Source: Paenibacillus sp. RC67
GTDB taxonomy: Bacteria; Bacillota; Bacilli; Paenibacillales; NBRC-103111
Length of the DNA stretch: 64,000 nucleotides
Direction of reading: 5' to 3'
Assembly: GCF_030020805.1 (NCBI RefSeq)
Contig: NZ_CP125098.1
Location: 2,212,001-2,276,000 of the forward strand
Numbering within the stretch: position 1 is the stretch's first letter; every line of letters begins with the position of its first letter. The notes beneath the pieces were generated by a model. The model worked only from the letters and a program-made list of their open reading frames with translations, was not told where the DNA came from and made no database searches. Position numbers and translations under genes: made by a program. This document shows positions 46,494 to 55,703 of this stretch, in pieces.

Positions 46494-46769
46494 ATAGAAA
46501 AACATGTCCTGGAGTCTGTTAAGCTTACTCTAATCTGGCTGCCCGTAATCATAAAGGACGGAGGGAATTGCGTAACAAAATAAGGGAAACAGAGGGATTT
46601 ATATAAAAAAGCAGAAACATTCCGTGATTAAAGCAGATTTTTCAGAATTTCAACGGAATTCAGTGAACGGAAAGCAGGAATATTAAATATTTATGTAGTA
46701 TAATGTATATAGAACAATAGAATACAAATTTGGCTTCATGTTTCGAAAACAAAGAATCGAGGGATTTTT
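46494..46769. other. 276-base intergenic region before an unknown gene
   Basis: It contains TATAAT at 46699-46704 without a good -35, and a short GAATT...AATTC inverted repeat near 46645-46665. No coding frame, tRNA or known riboswitch was recognised. Confidence 0.4.
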
Positions 46770-47360
46770 ATGGCAATGAGGTTAGCGACCCAATACGTCA
46801 AAACCTGCCTACAATTAACGGAAGCCGAGATGGCCATGTTTATTCAGATGTTTGTCGATCATCAAGCCTCCTTACAGGTCAAAGTGCTTGAAAACGGAAA
46901 TCAAGAGGTGGTTCTGCTAGACAACGAAGCGGGACAAGAAATCGTCCTTTCGTTCGAAAGAAAATTTAACACATATGTTTGCAGTGGTAGTTGCTGCATA
47001 ACGGACAAAAATTTGGTTCAATTGATGCGAAAAGCTGTTGCAACATTTAAAGGAAGTGCTGTTGTTCACCGTATTTATGAAACCTATACGATGATCTACG
47101 AATATGAACAAGGCACAGTAATCAAAATCGTGGAACGTAAAGGCGACTCCGAACGACTCATTTATGAATTCAAGGATACGGTCGGCATGCTGGAGCAAAT
47201 GTTCCGCAAAGTAGAGGTAGAGCAAGAAATCCTGAGCATTAAATCTCAGATTAACGATTTGCTCGACCTGAGAAACGATATTCAAGACGTTGCCGTACGC
47301 GAACAAATTGATGGTCGTCTTCAACTAATGACGCGTCGTTTATTCGCACTCGAAGCATAA
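46770..47360 (+). CDS. conserved-looking protein of unknown function
   Basis: A 196-residue soluble protein that I do not recognise. The N-terminal half is a mix of helix and strand with the cysteine group YVCSGSCCI at about 68-76. Residues 88-135 form alternating strands with many tyrosines, and the last 55 residues are helical with heptad-like spacing (VEVEQEILSIKSQINDLLDL in outline). No signal peptide, membrane segment or catalytic motif is seen. ATG 46770 has GAGGGA eight bases upstream. It has its own terminator and no functional partner nearby. Confidence 0.75.
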   Translation: MAMRLATQYVKTCLQLTEAEMAMFIQMFVDHQASLQVKVLENGNQEVVLLDNEAGQEIVLSFERKFNTYVCSGSCCITDKNLVQLMRKAVATFKGSAVVHRIYETYTMIYEYEQGTVIKIVERKGDSERLIYEFKDTVGMLEQMFRKVEVEQEILSIKSQINDLLDLRNDIQDVAVREQIDGRLQLMTRRLFALEA

Positions 47361-47371
47361 CTATAAATAGT

Positions 47372-47409
47372 AAAAAACTTTTCCGGCAGCCCCGGGAAAG
47401 TTTTTTTTG
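47372..47409 (+). terminator. rho-independent terminator
   Basis: AAAAAACTTTTCC pairs with GGGAAAGTTTTTTTT around GGCAGCCCC; T tract follows. Confidence 0.88.
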
Positions 47410-47577
47410 TCTCCTAAAAATCTAATGTTTTCCATACACCTGAGACGAGACTATAACATATCTTAGTCAATGTGCAGACTTGCAGCAAAGAAAAATAGGC
47501 ATTGGTAAAAAAAAGTATTGCTTTTATTCGCAATAGATGTTATTTTTATTTTCGTTGAAAACAAAATAGGAACCAGG

Positions 47578-47691
47578 ATTCACTCAGGACATTGAATGTT
47601 GCGAGAGATTATTCCCTCGAGAAGTGAATGACGTAGGTCCTAGCGGATGAAATTTTTCAAACATTTTATTCCTAGGAAGGGGGACCGAAAG
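47578..47691 (+). promoter_or_regulatory. structured 5' leader of speD with alternative pairings
   Basis: ATTCACT (47578-47584) pairs with AGTGAAT (47623-47629). AGGAC (47586-47590), inside that loop, can pair with GTCCT (47637-47641) outside it, which would form a pseudoknot. TCCTAG (47638-47643) can instead pair with CTAGGA (47672-47677), directly beside the AAGGGGG ribosome site. A small CGAGAG/CCCTCG hairpin sits within the first loop. This looks like a translational switch, but no known riboswitch class was recognised. The 168 bases before it (47410-47577) show no feature I can name. Confidence 0.45.
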
Positions 47692-48093
47692 ATGGAATAC
47701 TCAACTTTCGGAAGACACGTTGCTGTTGATACTTGGGGAGTGGACTTTGAACTTCTCAACAATGCAGAATGGTTACAAGCACAAATGGTGGAGGCTGCGG
47801 AGGCATGTGGAGCGACAGTAATGTCTGTTCAATCCAAGCAATTCGAACCACAAGGTGCAACAGTGCTAGTATTATTGTCGGAAAGTCATCTCTCCATTCA
47901 TACTTATCCTGAGAAGGGTTTTGCTGCATTAGATTGTTATACCTGTGGCGAAACAGTAGATCCTCAACTGGCTATCGATTACATGATTTCGGTACTCAAA
48001 CCGGAAACGGCACATGCGAAAAAGCTTGTTCGCGGTATGGGTGAGTTGAAAGTGGAAACACCGGAATTAAAGCAAGTTCAATTGACAAAATAA
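47692..48093 (+). CDS. speD: S-adenosylmethionine decarboxylase proenzyme
   Basis: A 133-residue pyruvoyl enzyme of the short (class 1B, SpeH) type. It cleaves itself before Ser in LLSESHLSIHTYPEKG to create the pyruvoyl group, then decarboxylates SAM to supply aminopropyl groups for spermidine. The catalytic Cys region LDCYTCGET is present. The start is ATG 47692 with AAGGGGG upstream; the in-frame ATG at 47647 lies inside the structured leader. No speE is nearby. A terminator follows. Confidence 0.93.
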   Translation: MEYSTFGRHVAVDTWGVDFELLNNAEWLQAQMVEAAEACGATVMSVQSKQFEPQGATVLVLLSESHLSIHTYPEKGFAALDCYTCGETVDPQLAIDYMISVLKPETAHAKKLVRGMGELKVETPELKQVQLTK

Positions 48094-48109
48094 TAATTCG
48101 TTTAAATGG

Positions 48110-48142
48110 TAACCACGGAGAAATCCGTGGTTATTTGTTTGC
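48110..48142 (+). terminator. terminator after speD
   Basis: Ten-base perfect stem TAACCACGGA (48110-48119) and TCCGTGGTTA (48124-48133) with a GAAA tetraloop and T-rich tail. Confidence 0.88.
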
Positions 48143-48230
48143 ATATCGCTCCATACAATGAACAAGTAGAGCTTGTATAGCGTTTTAACCGAAGCTCGGG
48201 AGAGTTCATTTGGCTAGGGAGGATTTCGGT

Positions 48231-48758
48231 ATGAAACGGAAACGTAAATGGGTAATGTATGTTATCTTCGTGTTTCTAATTGTATGGCCGGTATACCAAA
48301 TCATAGGCATGGTGAGTGCGCATTCGGAAAAACAGGACGCCGGAAAGCTGCTGTACCAGGTTTCTTTGTTTCAAATGGAGCTGTTGAGCAGTTATCTGCA
48401 TGACATTGAAAAGGTGAAGGACACCGAGGCTTTAAATCCGCTTCGTCAGGCCGTTTATACGGCCAACTTCACGCATCAGCATCTAGTGCTAGCTTATGGC
48501 GAAGATGTGCTGACACCGCTCGAAGGCCTGTCACAATTGATGCAGTTTGTGCTTCGCCTGCAAATAGGGGGCCAGCGTCCGCTTAAGGGAGACGAGATTC
48601 AAGCTTTAATGGAGGTGCGCAAGCAGTTCGATGACTTGTACGATGCCTACGGGAAGCTGCTGTCCAGCAAGAGCGATATCGTTGCGTCACAAAATCAAAG
48701 GCTGCAAAAAGACGACAAATCGATGACGGATTTGCTGCGCAAAAAGCTTATTCAGTAA
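48231..48758 (+). CDS. small single-pass membrane protein of unknown function
   Basis: A 175-residue protein with a positively charged start (MKRKRKW), one membrane segment at about 8-27 and an outside helical domain rich in Leu, Gln and charged residues. It may be anchored by an uncleaved signal. No motif is recognised. The start ATG 48231 has GGAGGA seven bases upstream; TTG 48210 is less likely. It lies between speD and hemA, separated from both by non-coding DNA, so no partner is implied. Confidence 0.7.
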   Translation: MKRKRKWVMYVIFVFLIVWPVYQIIGMVSAHSEKQDAGKLLYQVSLFQMELLSSYLHDIEKVKDTEALNPLRQAVYTANFTHQHLVLAYGEDVLTPLEGLSQLMQFVLRLQIGGQRPLKGDEIQALMEVRKQFDDLYDAYGKLLSSKSDIVASQNQRLQKDDKSMTDLLRKKLIQ

Positions 48759-48881
48759 GTGAAATAGGATTCCTTGTATAAACGGAATCAAAATAGCTGA
48801 AAATATAGAAAATAGTACCGGATGATAAATCTTGCTTTCACATATTATACAAAAAATTTGTCGGAGAGGCTTGTCAAACTG

Positions 48882-48890
48882 TGCTATAAT
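48882..48890 (+). promoter_or_regulatory. extended -10 promoter of the hem operon
   Basis: TGCTATAAT is a perfect extended -10 (TGnTATAAT), 37 bases before the hemA ATG. There is no good -35, as expected for this promoter class. No full PerR or Fur box was found around it. Confidence 0.6.
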
Positions 48891-48927
48891 GAGTTCTAGA
48901 TTATGAAGAGGAAGGCAGGTGACACAT

Positions 48928-50322
48928 ATGCATATCGTTGTGGCGGGCTTGAATTATCGAACAGCACCAGTATCGATCCGCGAGAAATTTACATTTTCTG
49001 ATGCAGATCTGGAACTGGCACTGAAGGAGCTCAAAGAAACGAAAAGCGTAATGGAATGTGTCATTGTGGGCACCTGTAACCGTACGGAGCTGTATGTAGT
49101 TGTCGATCGGGAAAACTTGTGCGATCATTACCTTCGCGGATTTATAGAGAAATGGTTTGGCGTTCCGCGTGAGCAATTCAATAAACATTTGTACGTTTAT
49201 GAAAATGAAAAAGCAATAGATCATTTGTTCCGTGTAACGAGCGGGCTGGATTCTATGGTTATCGGAGAGACTCAAATTCTGGGACAAATCCGGAATGCAT
49301 TTCTGCTGTCGCAGCAGTTGAAAACAACAGGTACCCTGTTTAATACTTTGTTTAAACAGGCTGTTACTCTGGCCAAACGTGCGCATACAGAGACTGGAAT
49401 TGGCGAAAATCCTGTTTCCGTTAGCTATGCTGCTGTTGAGCTCGGCAAACGAATCTTCGGCAGCTATGATCATAAGAAAGTCATGATTATCGGTGCGGGC
49501 AAGATGAGTGAGCTTACCGTTAAGCATCTTTACGCTAATGGTGCCGATAAGGTTATTGTCGTCAACCGCACCTTGAGCCGTGCTCAAGAGCTGGCGGGGA
49601 AATTCCAGGGCGTAGCAAGCTCTATGGATAAGCTGCTTTATTATTTGGAGGAAGTTGATATTGTTATCAGCTCGACTGGCTCCTCCGAAATGGTACTAAC
49701 CCGTGATCAGGTTGCCGCTGTACTTCAGAAGCGTCGTTCGCGTCCGTTGTTCATGATCGATATCGCGGTTCCGCGGGATTTGGATTCGTCCATTGGAGAG
49801 CTTCCAAATGTATTTTTATACGATATCGATAATCTGCAGTCTATCGTGAATAATCACTTGCAGGAACGTCGCAAAGCGGCACTTGTTATTGAAGATATGA
49901 TCGTGGAGGAGATGGCCGTGTTTGAGCAATGGACACGCACGTTGGGTGTCACACCGTTAATTCAGGCACTGCAAACAAAAGCCAGCACTATCCATGAGGA
50001 AACGATGGATAGTTTGATGAAGAAGCTTCCTGATCTTGATGAGCGGGAACTCAAGGTTATTCGTAAGCTAACCAAGAGTATCGTTAATCAAATGCTAAGA
50101 GATCCTGTCATTCGGCTTAAAGAAATGGCTGCTGAGCCTGATGGAGAAGAGGCCTTGGACTACTTCACCAAAATATTTGCTCTTGAAGAGCAGCTGGCAG
50201 AGCAAGAACATGCGGAGAACGCTAGTCGTCAACAGGAAGTGAGCGAGTCTCGTGATCGCTGGAAGGAAGAGATTTTGACAAAGGTTTCGTTGAAGCCTGC
50301 CGATGCCTTGGCTAAAACGTAG
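48928..50322 (+). CDS. hemA: glutamyl-tRNA reductase
   Basis: A 464-residue enzyme that reduces Glu-tRNA to glutamate-1-semialdehyde, the first committed step of tetrapyrrole synthesis. The catalytic Cys50 lies in VGTCNRTELY. The motifs GLDSMVIGETQILGQIR (outline) and the NADPH loop VMIIGAGKMSELT follow, then a dimerisation domain. ATG 48928 matches the MHI start of relatives; GTG 48919 is less likely. A charged C-terminal tail of about 50 residues extends beyond the usual end. First gene of the operon. Confidence 0.95.
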   Translation: MHIVVAGLNYRTAPVSIREKFTFSDADLELALKELKETKSVMECVIVGTCNRTELYVVVDRENLCDHYLRGFIEKWFGVPREQFNKHLYVYENEKAIDHLFRVTSGLDSMVIGETQILGQIRNAFLLSQQLKTTGTLFNTLFKQAVTLAKRAHTETGIGENPVSVSYAAVELGKRIFGSYDHKKVMIIGAGKMSELTVKHLYANGADKVIVVNRTLSRAQELAGKFQGVASSMDKLLYYLEEVDIVISSTGSSEMVLTRDQVAAVLQKRRSRPLFMIDIAVPRDLDSSIGELPNVFLYDIDNLQSIVNNHLQERRKAALVIEDMIVEEMAVFEQWTRTLGVTPLIQALQTKASTIHEETMDSLMKKLPDLDERELKVIRKLTKSIVNQMLRDPVIRLKEMAAEPDGEEALDYFTKIFALEEQLAEQEHAENASRQQEVSESRDRWKEEILTKVSLKPADALAKT

Positions 50323-50336
50323 TTTGGAGAGGTGCC

Positions 50337-51161
50337 ATGGTCGCGAAAAGCTGGTTGTACGATGCTATTATTTATATATACGCCCTGAGCCTGCTGTTTT
50401 ACTTCTCGGACTTTGTCGGTCCGAATCGAAGCGCAAAACGGATGGGGACAGGGTTGCTTTCTTTTGTTTGGGTTCTGCAAACGATCTATCTGGTCTTTAA
50501 CCTGGTATGGCATGATCGTTCGACGGCATTTTCCATGTTTGAGACGCTGTTCATGCTTTCCTGGCTGCTTGTAACGGTTTCGCTTGTAGTGAACCGTTTT
50601 TTTCGTATCGAGCTGTTTGTATTTATTGTTAATCTTATAGGCTTCACTGTGTTGGCCTTGAATTTTTTTAGCAATCCTAAAGTATCGCCGACGCTAGCTT
50701 ATTGGAATGTCAGCGACGAGGTGCTGTTCATCCACATCAGCTTCTCTTTAGGAAGCTATGTCGCATTTGTTGTATCCGGCGTATTCTCCGGAATGTATTT
50801 ATTCCTGCATCGTCAATTGAAAGAGAAAAAATGGTCGAAGCTCATGCAAAGATTGCCCAGTCTGGATAAGACGGACTATTACTCGTTTGTTTCCGTTGTT
50901 ATCGGGACTCCGCTTTTACTGTTAGGGATGTCACTCGGGGTTGTTTGGATTTCGCTACAGCATGACTTGTCCTTGTTTTTTGATCCTAAAGTGATTAACT
51001 CCTGGTTTGTTCTGCTTGCTTATATTTTTTATTTGTTCCAACGGATTCTGCTTAAAACTCCGGGATACAAGCTGGCATTATGGAATTTGGCTGCATTTTT
51101 TATTATGGCGTTAAATTTTGTGTTCGCTAACTTTTATTCTTCGTTTCATCAATGGTCTTGA
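50337..51161 (+). CDS. hemX: HemX-like integral membrane protein (CcsA family)
   Basis: A 274-residue membrane protein with about eight hydrophobic segments, related to cytochrome c assembly proteins but without the Trp-rich haem-binding motif. In B. subtilis HemX lies second in hemAXCDBL and lowers HemA protein level. ATG 50337 has GGAGAGG upstream and follows the hemA stop after 14 bases. The order hemA-hemX supports the name. Confidence 0.87.
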   Translation: MVAKSWLYDAIIYIYALSLLFYFSDFVGPNRSAKRMGTGLLSFVWVLQTIYLVFNLVWHDRSTAFSMFETLFMLSWLLVTVSLVVNRFFRIELFVFIVNLIGFTVLALNFFSNPKVSPTLAYWNVSDEVLFIHISFSLGSYVAFVVSGVFSGMYLFLHRQLKEKKWSKLMQRLPSLDKTDYYSFVSVVIGTPLLLLGMSLGVVWISLQHDLSLFFDPKVINSWFVLLAYIFYLFQRILLKTPGYKLALWNLAAFFIMALNFVFANFYSSFHQWS

Positions 51162-51199
51162 TTGAAAAAGGGCCATATGAGAGGGGCGGAACAGGTTCA

Positions 51200-51913
51200 A
51201 TGGTGGATAAACAAGCATTCTATCCGCTGATGCTCAATGCGAAGGACAAGCCATGCGTCATTATCGGCGGAGGGGCGGTTGCCGAGCGGAAGGCAGAAGC
51301 ATTAATTGAAGCGGGAGCTCAAGTGACGGTCATAAGTCCGTCTTGTACACCTCAGCTGGAGCGGTGGGGCCAGGAGGGAATCATCACGTTAGTGCATGAG
51401 TCGTATCATGCGGAACTGCCGCAGCTGATAAGAGCGCTGCTTGTATTCGCTGCTACCGATAAGCCTGAAGTAAACGCGGCTGTGCGTAGGGAAGCGGAAT
51501 CGCTAGGCAAGCTGGTCAATGTGGCAGACGACTCGGAACGAAGCGGTTTTATAGTCCCTGCGACAGTGCGCCGCGGCAAGCTTCTTATTTCTGTCTCGAC
51601 TGCGGGTGCAAGTCCGGCTGTTGCGAGAAAAGTAAAGCAGGAGCTGGAACAAACATTCGGAGAAGAGTATGAAGTGTATCTGGATCTGCTCCATGACCTG
51701 CGTTTTTTGATTCAATCGATCCTAACCGACACTGGAGAGCGCCAACGCTGGTTCCGGAGTATGCTGGGGTGGGATTTGCTGCCTTTAATCCGATCAGGAC
51801 GTTTTCCAGCGAGTGGTAAGAAGGAATTGATGGAGATCATTAAGCGAGAACCGACTTCCGTTGGGCTGGAACGTGTACAGACATGGATTCAAAATCGCTT
51901 GGCCTCTACATGA
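51200..51913 (+). CDS. precorrin-2 dehydrogenase / sirohydrochlorin ferrochelatase family
   Basis: A 237-residue enzyme of the CysG N-terminal/YlnF/Met8p type. It has the NAD loop VIIGGGAVAERKAEALI, the catalytic-Asp region NVADDSERSGFIVPATV (outline), and the family stretch GKLLISVSTAGASPAVARKVK (outline). It oxidises precorrin-2 to sirohydrochlorin on the siroheme branch; iron insertion is possible but not sure. Start is ATG 51200 with a GAGAGGGG site; the frame also opens at 51152 inside hemX. Its place in the hem operon, beside the CobA domain further down, implies siroheme is made here. Confidence 0.87.
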   Translation: MVDKQAFYPLMLNAKDKPCVIIGGGAVAERKAEALIEAGAQVTVISPSCTPQLERWGQEGIITLVHESYHAELPQLIRALLVFAATDKPEVNAAVRREAESLGKLVNVADDSERSGFIVPATVRRGKLLISVSTAGASPAVARKVKQELEQTFGEEYEVYLDLLHDLRFLIQSILTDTGERQRWFRSMLGWDLLPLIRSGRFPASGKKELMEIIKREPTSVGLERVQTWIQNRLAST

Positions 51914-51996
51914 CGGCATAGGCGCCCGCTGGATAGAGCGCTGCTGCGAGTCATCAAATAAATATTACATAATCTTTATGGAGAGGGCTGACATAC

Positions 51997-52935
51997 ATGC
52001 GCAAAATCGTAGTAGGAACCCGACAAAGCGCTTTAGCTTTGACACAGACAGGCCAGGTCGTAGAGCAATTACGCGAGCTGTGCAAACAGTTAGGAATCGA
52101 TTGCGAATTCGAAGTGAAAAAAATCGTGACCAAAGGAGACCGCATCCTGGATGTTACATTATCCAAAGTTGGAGGCAAAGGGCTCTTTGTAAAGGAAATT
52201 GAGCAGGCCATGTTTGACGGAGAAATTGATCTGGCTGTACATAGCATGAAGGATATGCCGGCGGAGCTGCCAGAAGGATTAATTATCGGGGGAGTGCCTC
52301 GCCGTGAGGACGCAAGGGATTGCTTGATTTCCAGTGATGGCCGTGGATTGGACGAGCTTCCTCAAGGGGCTAAGGTGGGTACAAGCAGTTTGCGCCGTTC
52401 GTGCCAGCTGCAGAACTATCGCCCAGACCTGAAGATTGAGTCCCTTCGGGGCAATATCGATTCAAGATTGAAAAAGCTTGAGACGGAGGGCTTTGACGCT
52501 ATCCTCTTAGCTGCTGCTGGATTGCATCGGATCGGCTGGCAGGATCGCATCAGTGCTTATATCCCTGCTGAGCTTAGCTTACCGGCTGTCGGTCAGGGAG
52601 CGCTGTGCATTGAGTGCCGTAGCGACGATGAGTTCGTTCTGGGGCTGCTCAAGCATTATAATCATGAGCCGACAGCTCTGGCGGTAGCGGCAGAAAGAAG
52701 CTTCCTTGCCAAGCTAAACGGAGGATGTCAGGTGCCTATCGGGGCGTATGCAAGCCTTGGAGATGAAGGCGGCAATCCTGTCATTACTTTAACGGGGATG
52801 GTAGGTTCGCCGGATGGCAAGCAGCTTCTGAAAGAAACAATGACAGGAACAGACCCGGACAAGCTGGGCCGCAAAGTGGCGGAAGCCTTGATCAGCCAAG
52901 GTGCTGAAGATATTTTGGCGACGGTGAGGAGTTGA
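51997..52935 (+). CDS. hemC: porphobilinogen deaminase (hydroxymethylbilane synthase)
   Basis: A 312-residue enzyme that joins four porphobilinogens. Cys244 in [11 protein letters not shown] binds the dipyrromethane cofactor. [24 protein letters not shown] and [11 protein letters not shown] are conserved substrate or cofactor contacts. ATG 51997 has GGAGAGGG upstream. The next gene starts seven bases after its stop. Confidence 0.95.
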   Translation: MRKIVVGTRQSALALTQTGQVVEQLRELCKQLGIDCEFEVKKIVTKGDRILDVTLSKVGGKGLFVKEIEQAMFDGEIDLAVHSMKDMPAELPEGLIIGGVPRREDARDCLISSDGRGLDELPQGAKVGTSSLRRSCQLQNYRPDLKIESLRGNIDSRLKKLETEGFDAILLAAAGLHRIGWQDRISAYIPAELSLPAVGQGALCIECRSDDEFVLGLLKHYNHEPTALAVAAERSFLAKLNGGCQVPIGAYASLGDEGGNPVITLTGMVGSPDGKQLLKETMTGTDPDKLGRKVAEALISQGAEDILATVRS

Positions 52936-52941
52936 GTCGAG

Positions 52942-54471
52942 TTGAGTAAAGGTGTCGTATATCTCGTAGGAGCAGGTCCTGGAGATCCAAAGCTCATTAC
53001 GATACGGGGACTAGAGGCGATTCAACGTGCTGACGTCGTCGTATACGACCGGTTAGCAAGTCCTAGACTGCTGAAGCATATGAAACCCGGTGCTGAGAAA
53101 ATTTTTGTCGGCAAGCTGCCAGACAAGCACATGATGAAGCAAGGGGAAATTAATCAGCTGCTTGTTGATCTGGCGATGCAAGGAAAAACGGTAACTCGCT
53201 TAAAAGGCGGAGATCCCAGCGTCTTTGGGCGTGTGGGAGAAGAGGCAGAGCTATTAGCCGATAACGGTATAATGTTCGAGATTGTACCGGGCATTACTTC
53301 CGCTATAGCAGTACCAACGTATGCAGGTATACCAGTTACTCATCGAGATTTCACTTCATCTTTTTCGATTGTTACAGGACACGAATATCCGAACAAAACA
53401 TACAGCAGTTTGAATTGGGAGAACTTATCCCAAGCATCAGGTACGCTTATTTTTCTTATGGGCGTAGCCAATCTGGAATTTATCTGTAGCCAACTGGTTC
53501 AAGGCGGAAAGTCGCCTGCCACTCCAGTCGCGCTAATACGCTGGGGAACATGGATGGACCAAAAGACAATAACAGGGACTTTGACCGATATAGTCGAAAA
53601 AGTTCGTTCCGCCAACTTTCAATCGCCGGCTGTTATTATTGTCGGGGAAGTAGTAAAGCTTCGTGACAAGCTCGCTTGGTTTGAGAAAAAGCCTTTGTTC
53701 GGTCGTCGCATTCTGGTCACACGTGCCCGTAGCCAGGCTAGTGAATTGGTACAGCAGATCGAGGAGCTGGGCGGCGAAGCGGTGGAATTCCCTGTTATCC
53801 GGACTCAAGCTCCAACTAAGCCAGAAGCTCAGCAAAAGCTTGATGAGGCGCTTAGCCGGTTGTCCGTGTTTGATTGGATCTTGTTTACGAGTGTAAACGG
53901 TGTGGAATATTTCTTTCAGCGACTGCAAAGCAATCGTATTGATGTTAGAACGATGAGCAAAGCAAGGATTGCGGCGGTCGGGCCAAAGACTTCGGAAGCA
54001 TTAGCGCAGCGCGGACTTATTGCCGAGGAGCTGCCCTCCCAGTTCCAGGGAGACGTGCTGCTCGCGGCATTTGCGGAGGAGCTTAAGCCGGGTCAACAAG
54101 TGCTGCTGCCTACGGCTGATATCGCCAAGGAATACATCCCTGCCGAGCTGAGGCAGATGGGACTGAATGTAACGGAAGTCGATGTGTACGAAACGGTTCT
54201 GGACACGAGCGGAGGCTCTGAAATCATTGAGCTGCTTCAGGAGAATACGATTCACACTATTACCTTTACAAGCTCATCGACAGTCACAAATTTAATTACC
54301 GCTTTGGAGCAATTGGGCGCAGATAAGCCGCTTGAGCTTATCCAACAATGCAAGATCGCCTGTATTGGGCCGATGACAGCCAAGACGGTCGAGGAATCAG
54401 GTCTCAAGGTCGATTACTTAGCCAAGGAAGCTACCGTATCTTCCCTTGTTCAAAGCTTATATTGCGAATAA
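52942..54471 (+). CDS. fused uroporphyrinogen-III C-methyltransferase / uroporphyrinogen-III synthase
   Basis: A 509-residue fusion. Residues 1-245 form the SAM-dependent CobA-type methyltransferase (YLVGAGPGDPKLIT, VVYDRL, LKGGDPSVFGR, PGITSAIA). Residues 255-505 form the HemD synthase (RRILVTRARSQASELV, DWILFTSVNGVEYF, AAVGPKTSEAL). HemD closes hydroxymethylbilane to uroporphyrinogen III; CobA methylates it twice to precorrin-2. The fusion sits at the branch point between heme and siroheme. It starts at TTG 52942, with GGTGAGGA upstream. Confidence 0.93.
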   Translation: MSKGVVYLVGAGPGDPKLITIRGLEAIQRADVVVYDRLASPRLLKHMKPGAEKIFVGKLPDKHMMKQGEINQLLVDLAMQGKTVTRLKGGDPSVFGRVGEEAELLADNGIMFEIVPGITSAIAVPTYAGIPVTHRDFTSSFSIVTGHEYPNKTYSSLNWENLSQASGTLIFLMGVANLEFICSQLVQGGKSPATPVALIRWGTWMDQKTITGTLTDIVEKVRSANFQSPAVIIVGEVVKLRDKLAWFEKKPLFGRRILVTRARSQASELVQQIEELGGEAVEFPVIRTQAPTKPEAQQKLDEALSRLSVFDWILFTSVNGVEYFFQRLQSNRIDVRTMSKARIAAVGPKTSEALAQRGLIAEELPSQFQGDVLLAAFAEELKPGQQVLLPTADIAKEYIPAELRQMGLNVTEVDVYETVLDTSGGSEIIELLQENTIHTITFTSSSTVTNLITALEQLGADKPLELIQQCKIACIGPMTAKTVEESGLKVDYLAKEATVSSLVQSLYCE

Positions 54472-54512
54472 AGAAAAGACCCAAGAGGATAAAAGGCTAA
54501 GGAGGAAACAAC

Positions 54513-55508
54513 ATGGCATTTCCAATTGTACGCAACAGAAGACTACGTGGTTCTAAAGCATTACGTAATTTGGTAAGAGAAACAAGCCTATCGGTTCATG
54601 ATTTGATCTATCCTATTTTTGTTATGCATGGCTCTCAAATCAAAGAAGAAATCAGTTCAATGCCAGGCGTGTATCACTTTTCACTTGATGTGCTTGAAGA
54701 AGAATTGAAAGAGATCACAGGTCTTGGAATACAAGCGATCATGCTGTTCGGTGTCCCTGACCATAAAGACGCTGTTGGCAGCTCGGCTTATGATGAGAAT
54801 GGTATTGTGCAGCAGGCGACGCGCCGGATTAAAGAGCTGCACCCAGACTTACTGGTAATGGCGGATAATTGTCTTTGCCAGTTTACCGACCATGGCCATT
54901 GCGGTGTTGTTCATATTGATGAGAAAACGCAATGTGCGGACATTGATAACGATGAGTCTCTCGAGCTTCTGGTTCGTACAGCTGTTTCGCAAGCTAAAGC
55001 GGGAGCTGATGTTATCGCACCTTCCAATATGATGGACGGCTTCGTAGCGGCTATTCGCCAAGGGCTGGATGAAGCAGGCTTCGAGAATGTACCGATTATG
55101 TCCTATTCCGTTAAATATGCTTCTGCTTACTACGGACCATTCCGGGAAGCGGCTCACTCCGCACCGCAGTTCGGCGACCGCAAAACGTATCAAATGGATC
55201 CGGGCAACGCTCGGGAAGCACTGCGGGAAGCAGAGTCCGATGTTTTGGAAGGCGCTGATTTCCTGATGGTTAAGCCTGCTATGGCGTACATGGATATTAT
55301 TCGCACTTTGCGTGACCAATTCGATCTTCCGTTGGTGGCCTACAATGTTAGTGGAGAATATTCGCTTATTAAAGCAGCAGCCCTCCAAGGCTGGGTGGAC
55401 GAGCGTTCAATCGTGCTCGAGACGATGATTGGCTTCAAACGCGCAGGTGCTGATTTAATCATTACGTATTTTGCTAAAGATGTAGCCAAATGGTTGAAAG
55501 AAGATTAA
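54513..55508 (+). CDS. hemB: delta-aminolevulinic acid dehydratase (porphobilinogen synthase)
   Basis: A 331-residue TIM-barrel enzyme that joins two ALA molecules into porphobilinogen. The zinc-type cysteines are in [14 protein letters not shown]. The Schiff-base lysines are Lys201 ([15 protein letters not shown]) and Lys254 ([10 protein letters not shown]). ATG 54513 has AAGGAGG eight bases upstream. It ends the first hem transcript with a terminator; hemL, which follows hemB directly in B. subtilis, lies beyond hemE and hemH here. Confidence 0.95.
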   Translation: MAFPIVRNRRLRGSKALRNLVRETSLSVHDLIYPIFVMHGSQIKEEISSMPGVYHFSLDVLEEELKEITGLGIQAIMLFGVPDHKDAVGSSAYDENGIVQQATRRIKELHPDLLVMADNCLCQFTDHGHCGVVHIDEKTQCADIDNDESLELLVRTAVSQAKAGADVIAPSNMMDGFVAAIRQGLDEAGFENVPIMSYSVKYASAYYGPFREAAHSAPQFGDRKTYQMDPGNAREALREAESDVLEGADFLMVKPAMAYMDIIRTLRDQFDLPLVAYNVSGEYSLIKAAALQGWVDERSIVLETMIGFKRAGADLIITYFAKDVAKWLKED

Positions 55509-55531
55509 TAATAAGCACTTAGGGAATAAAG

Positions 55532-55577
55532 AAGAGCTTTTCATACTGACTGCGGTTAGTGGAAAAGCTCTTTTTTT
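55532..55577 (+). terminator. terminator after hemB
   Basis: AAGAGCTTTTC pairs with GGAAAAGCTCTT around an 18-base loop, then seven T. Confidence 0.85.
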
Positions 55578-55634
55578 CTCCGTACTGGCAGGGTTCTTGT
55601 CATACTTTTGTCGGATTCTATGAAGGGCAATCGG

Positions 55635-55663
55635 TTGTTAGAGGTTGCCAAATAGGGCATAAT
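55635..55663 (+). promoter_or_regulatory. sigma-A promoter of hemE
   Basis: TTGTTA at 55635-55640, 17-base spacer, CATAAT at 55658-55663, 40 bases before hemE and after the hemB terminator. Confidence 0.55.
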
Positions 55664-55703
55664 ATTATTAGATTATAGGAGTAAGCGGAAAGAGGTAAAG
55701 AGA

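Noticed and set aside
46560-46612. A 12-codon ORF after GGAGGG in the engB downstream gap
   Set aside because: The ribosome site is only two bases from the TTG, and the peptide is too short to support.
48759-48927. PerR or Fur box upstream of hemA
   Set aside because: Only a partial ATATTATAC was found; no full 15-base palindrome matches either consensus.
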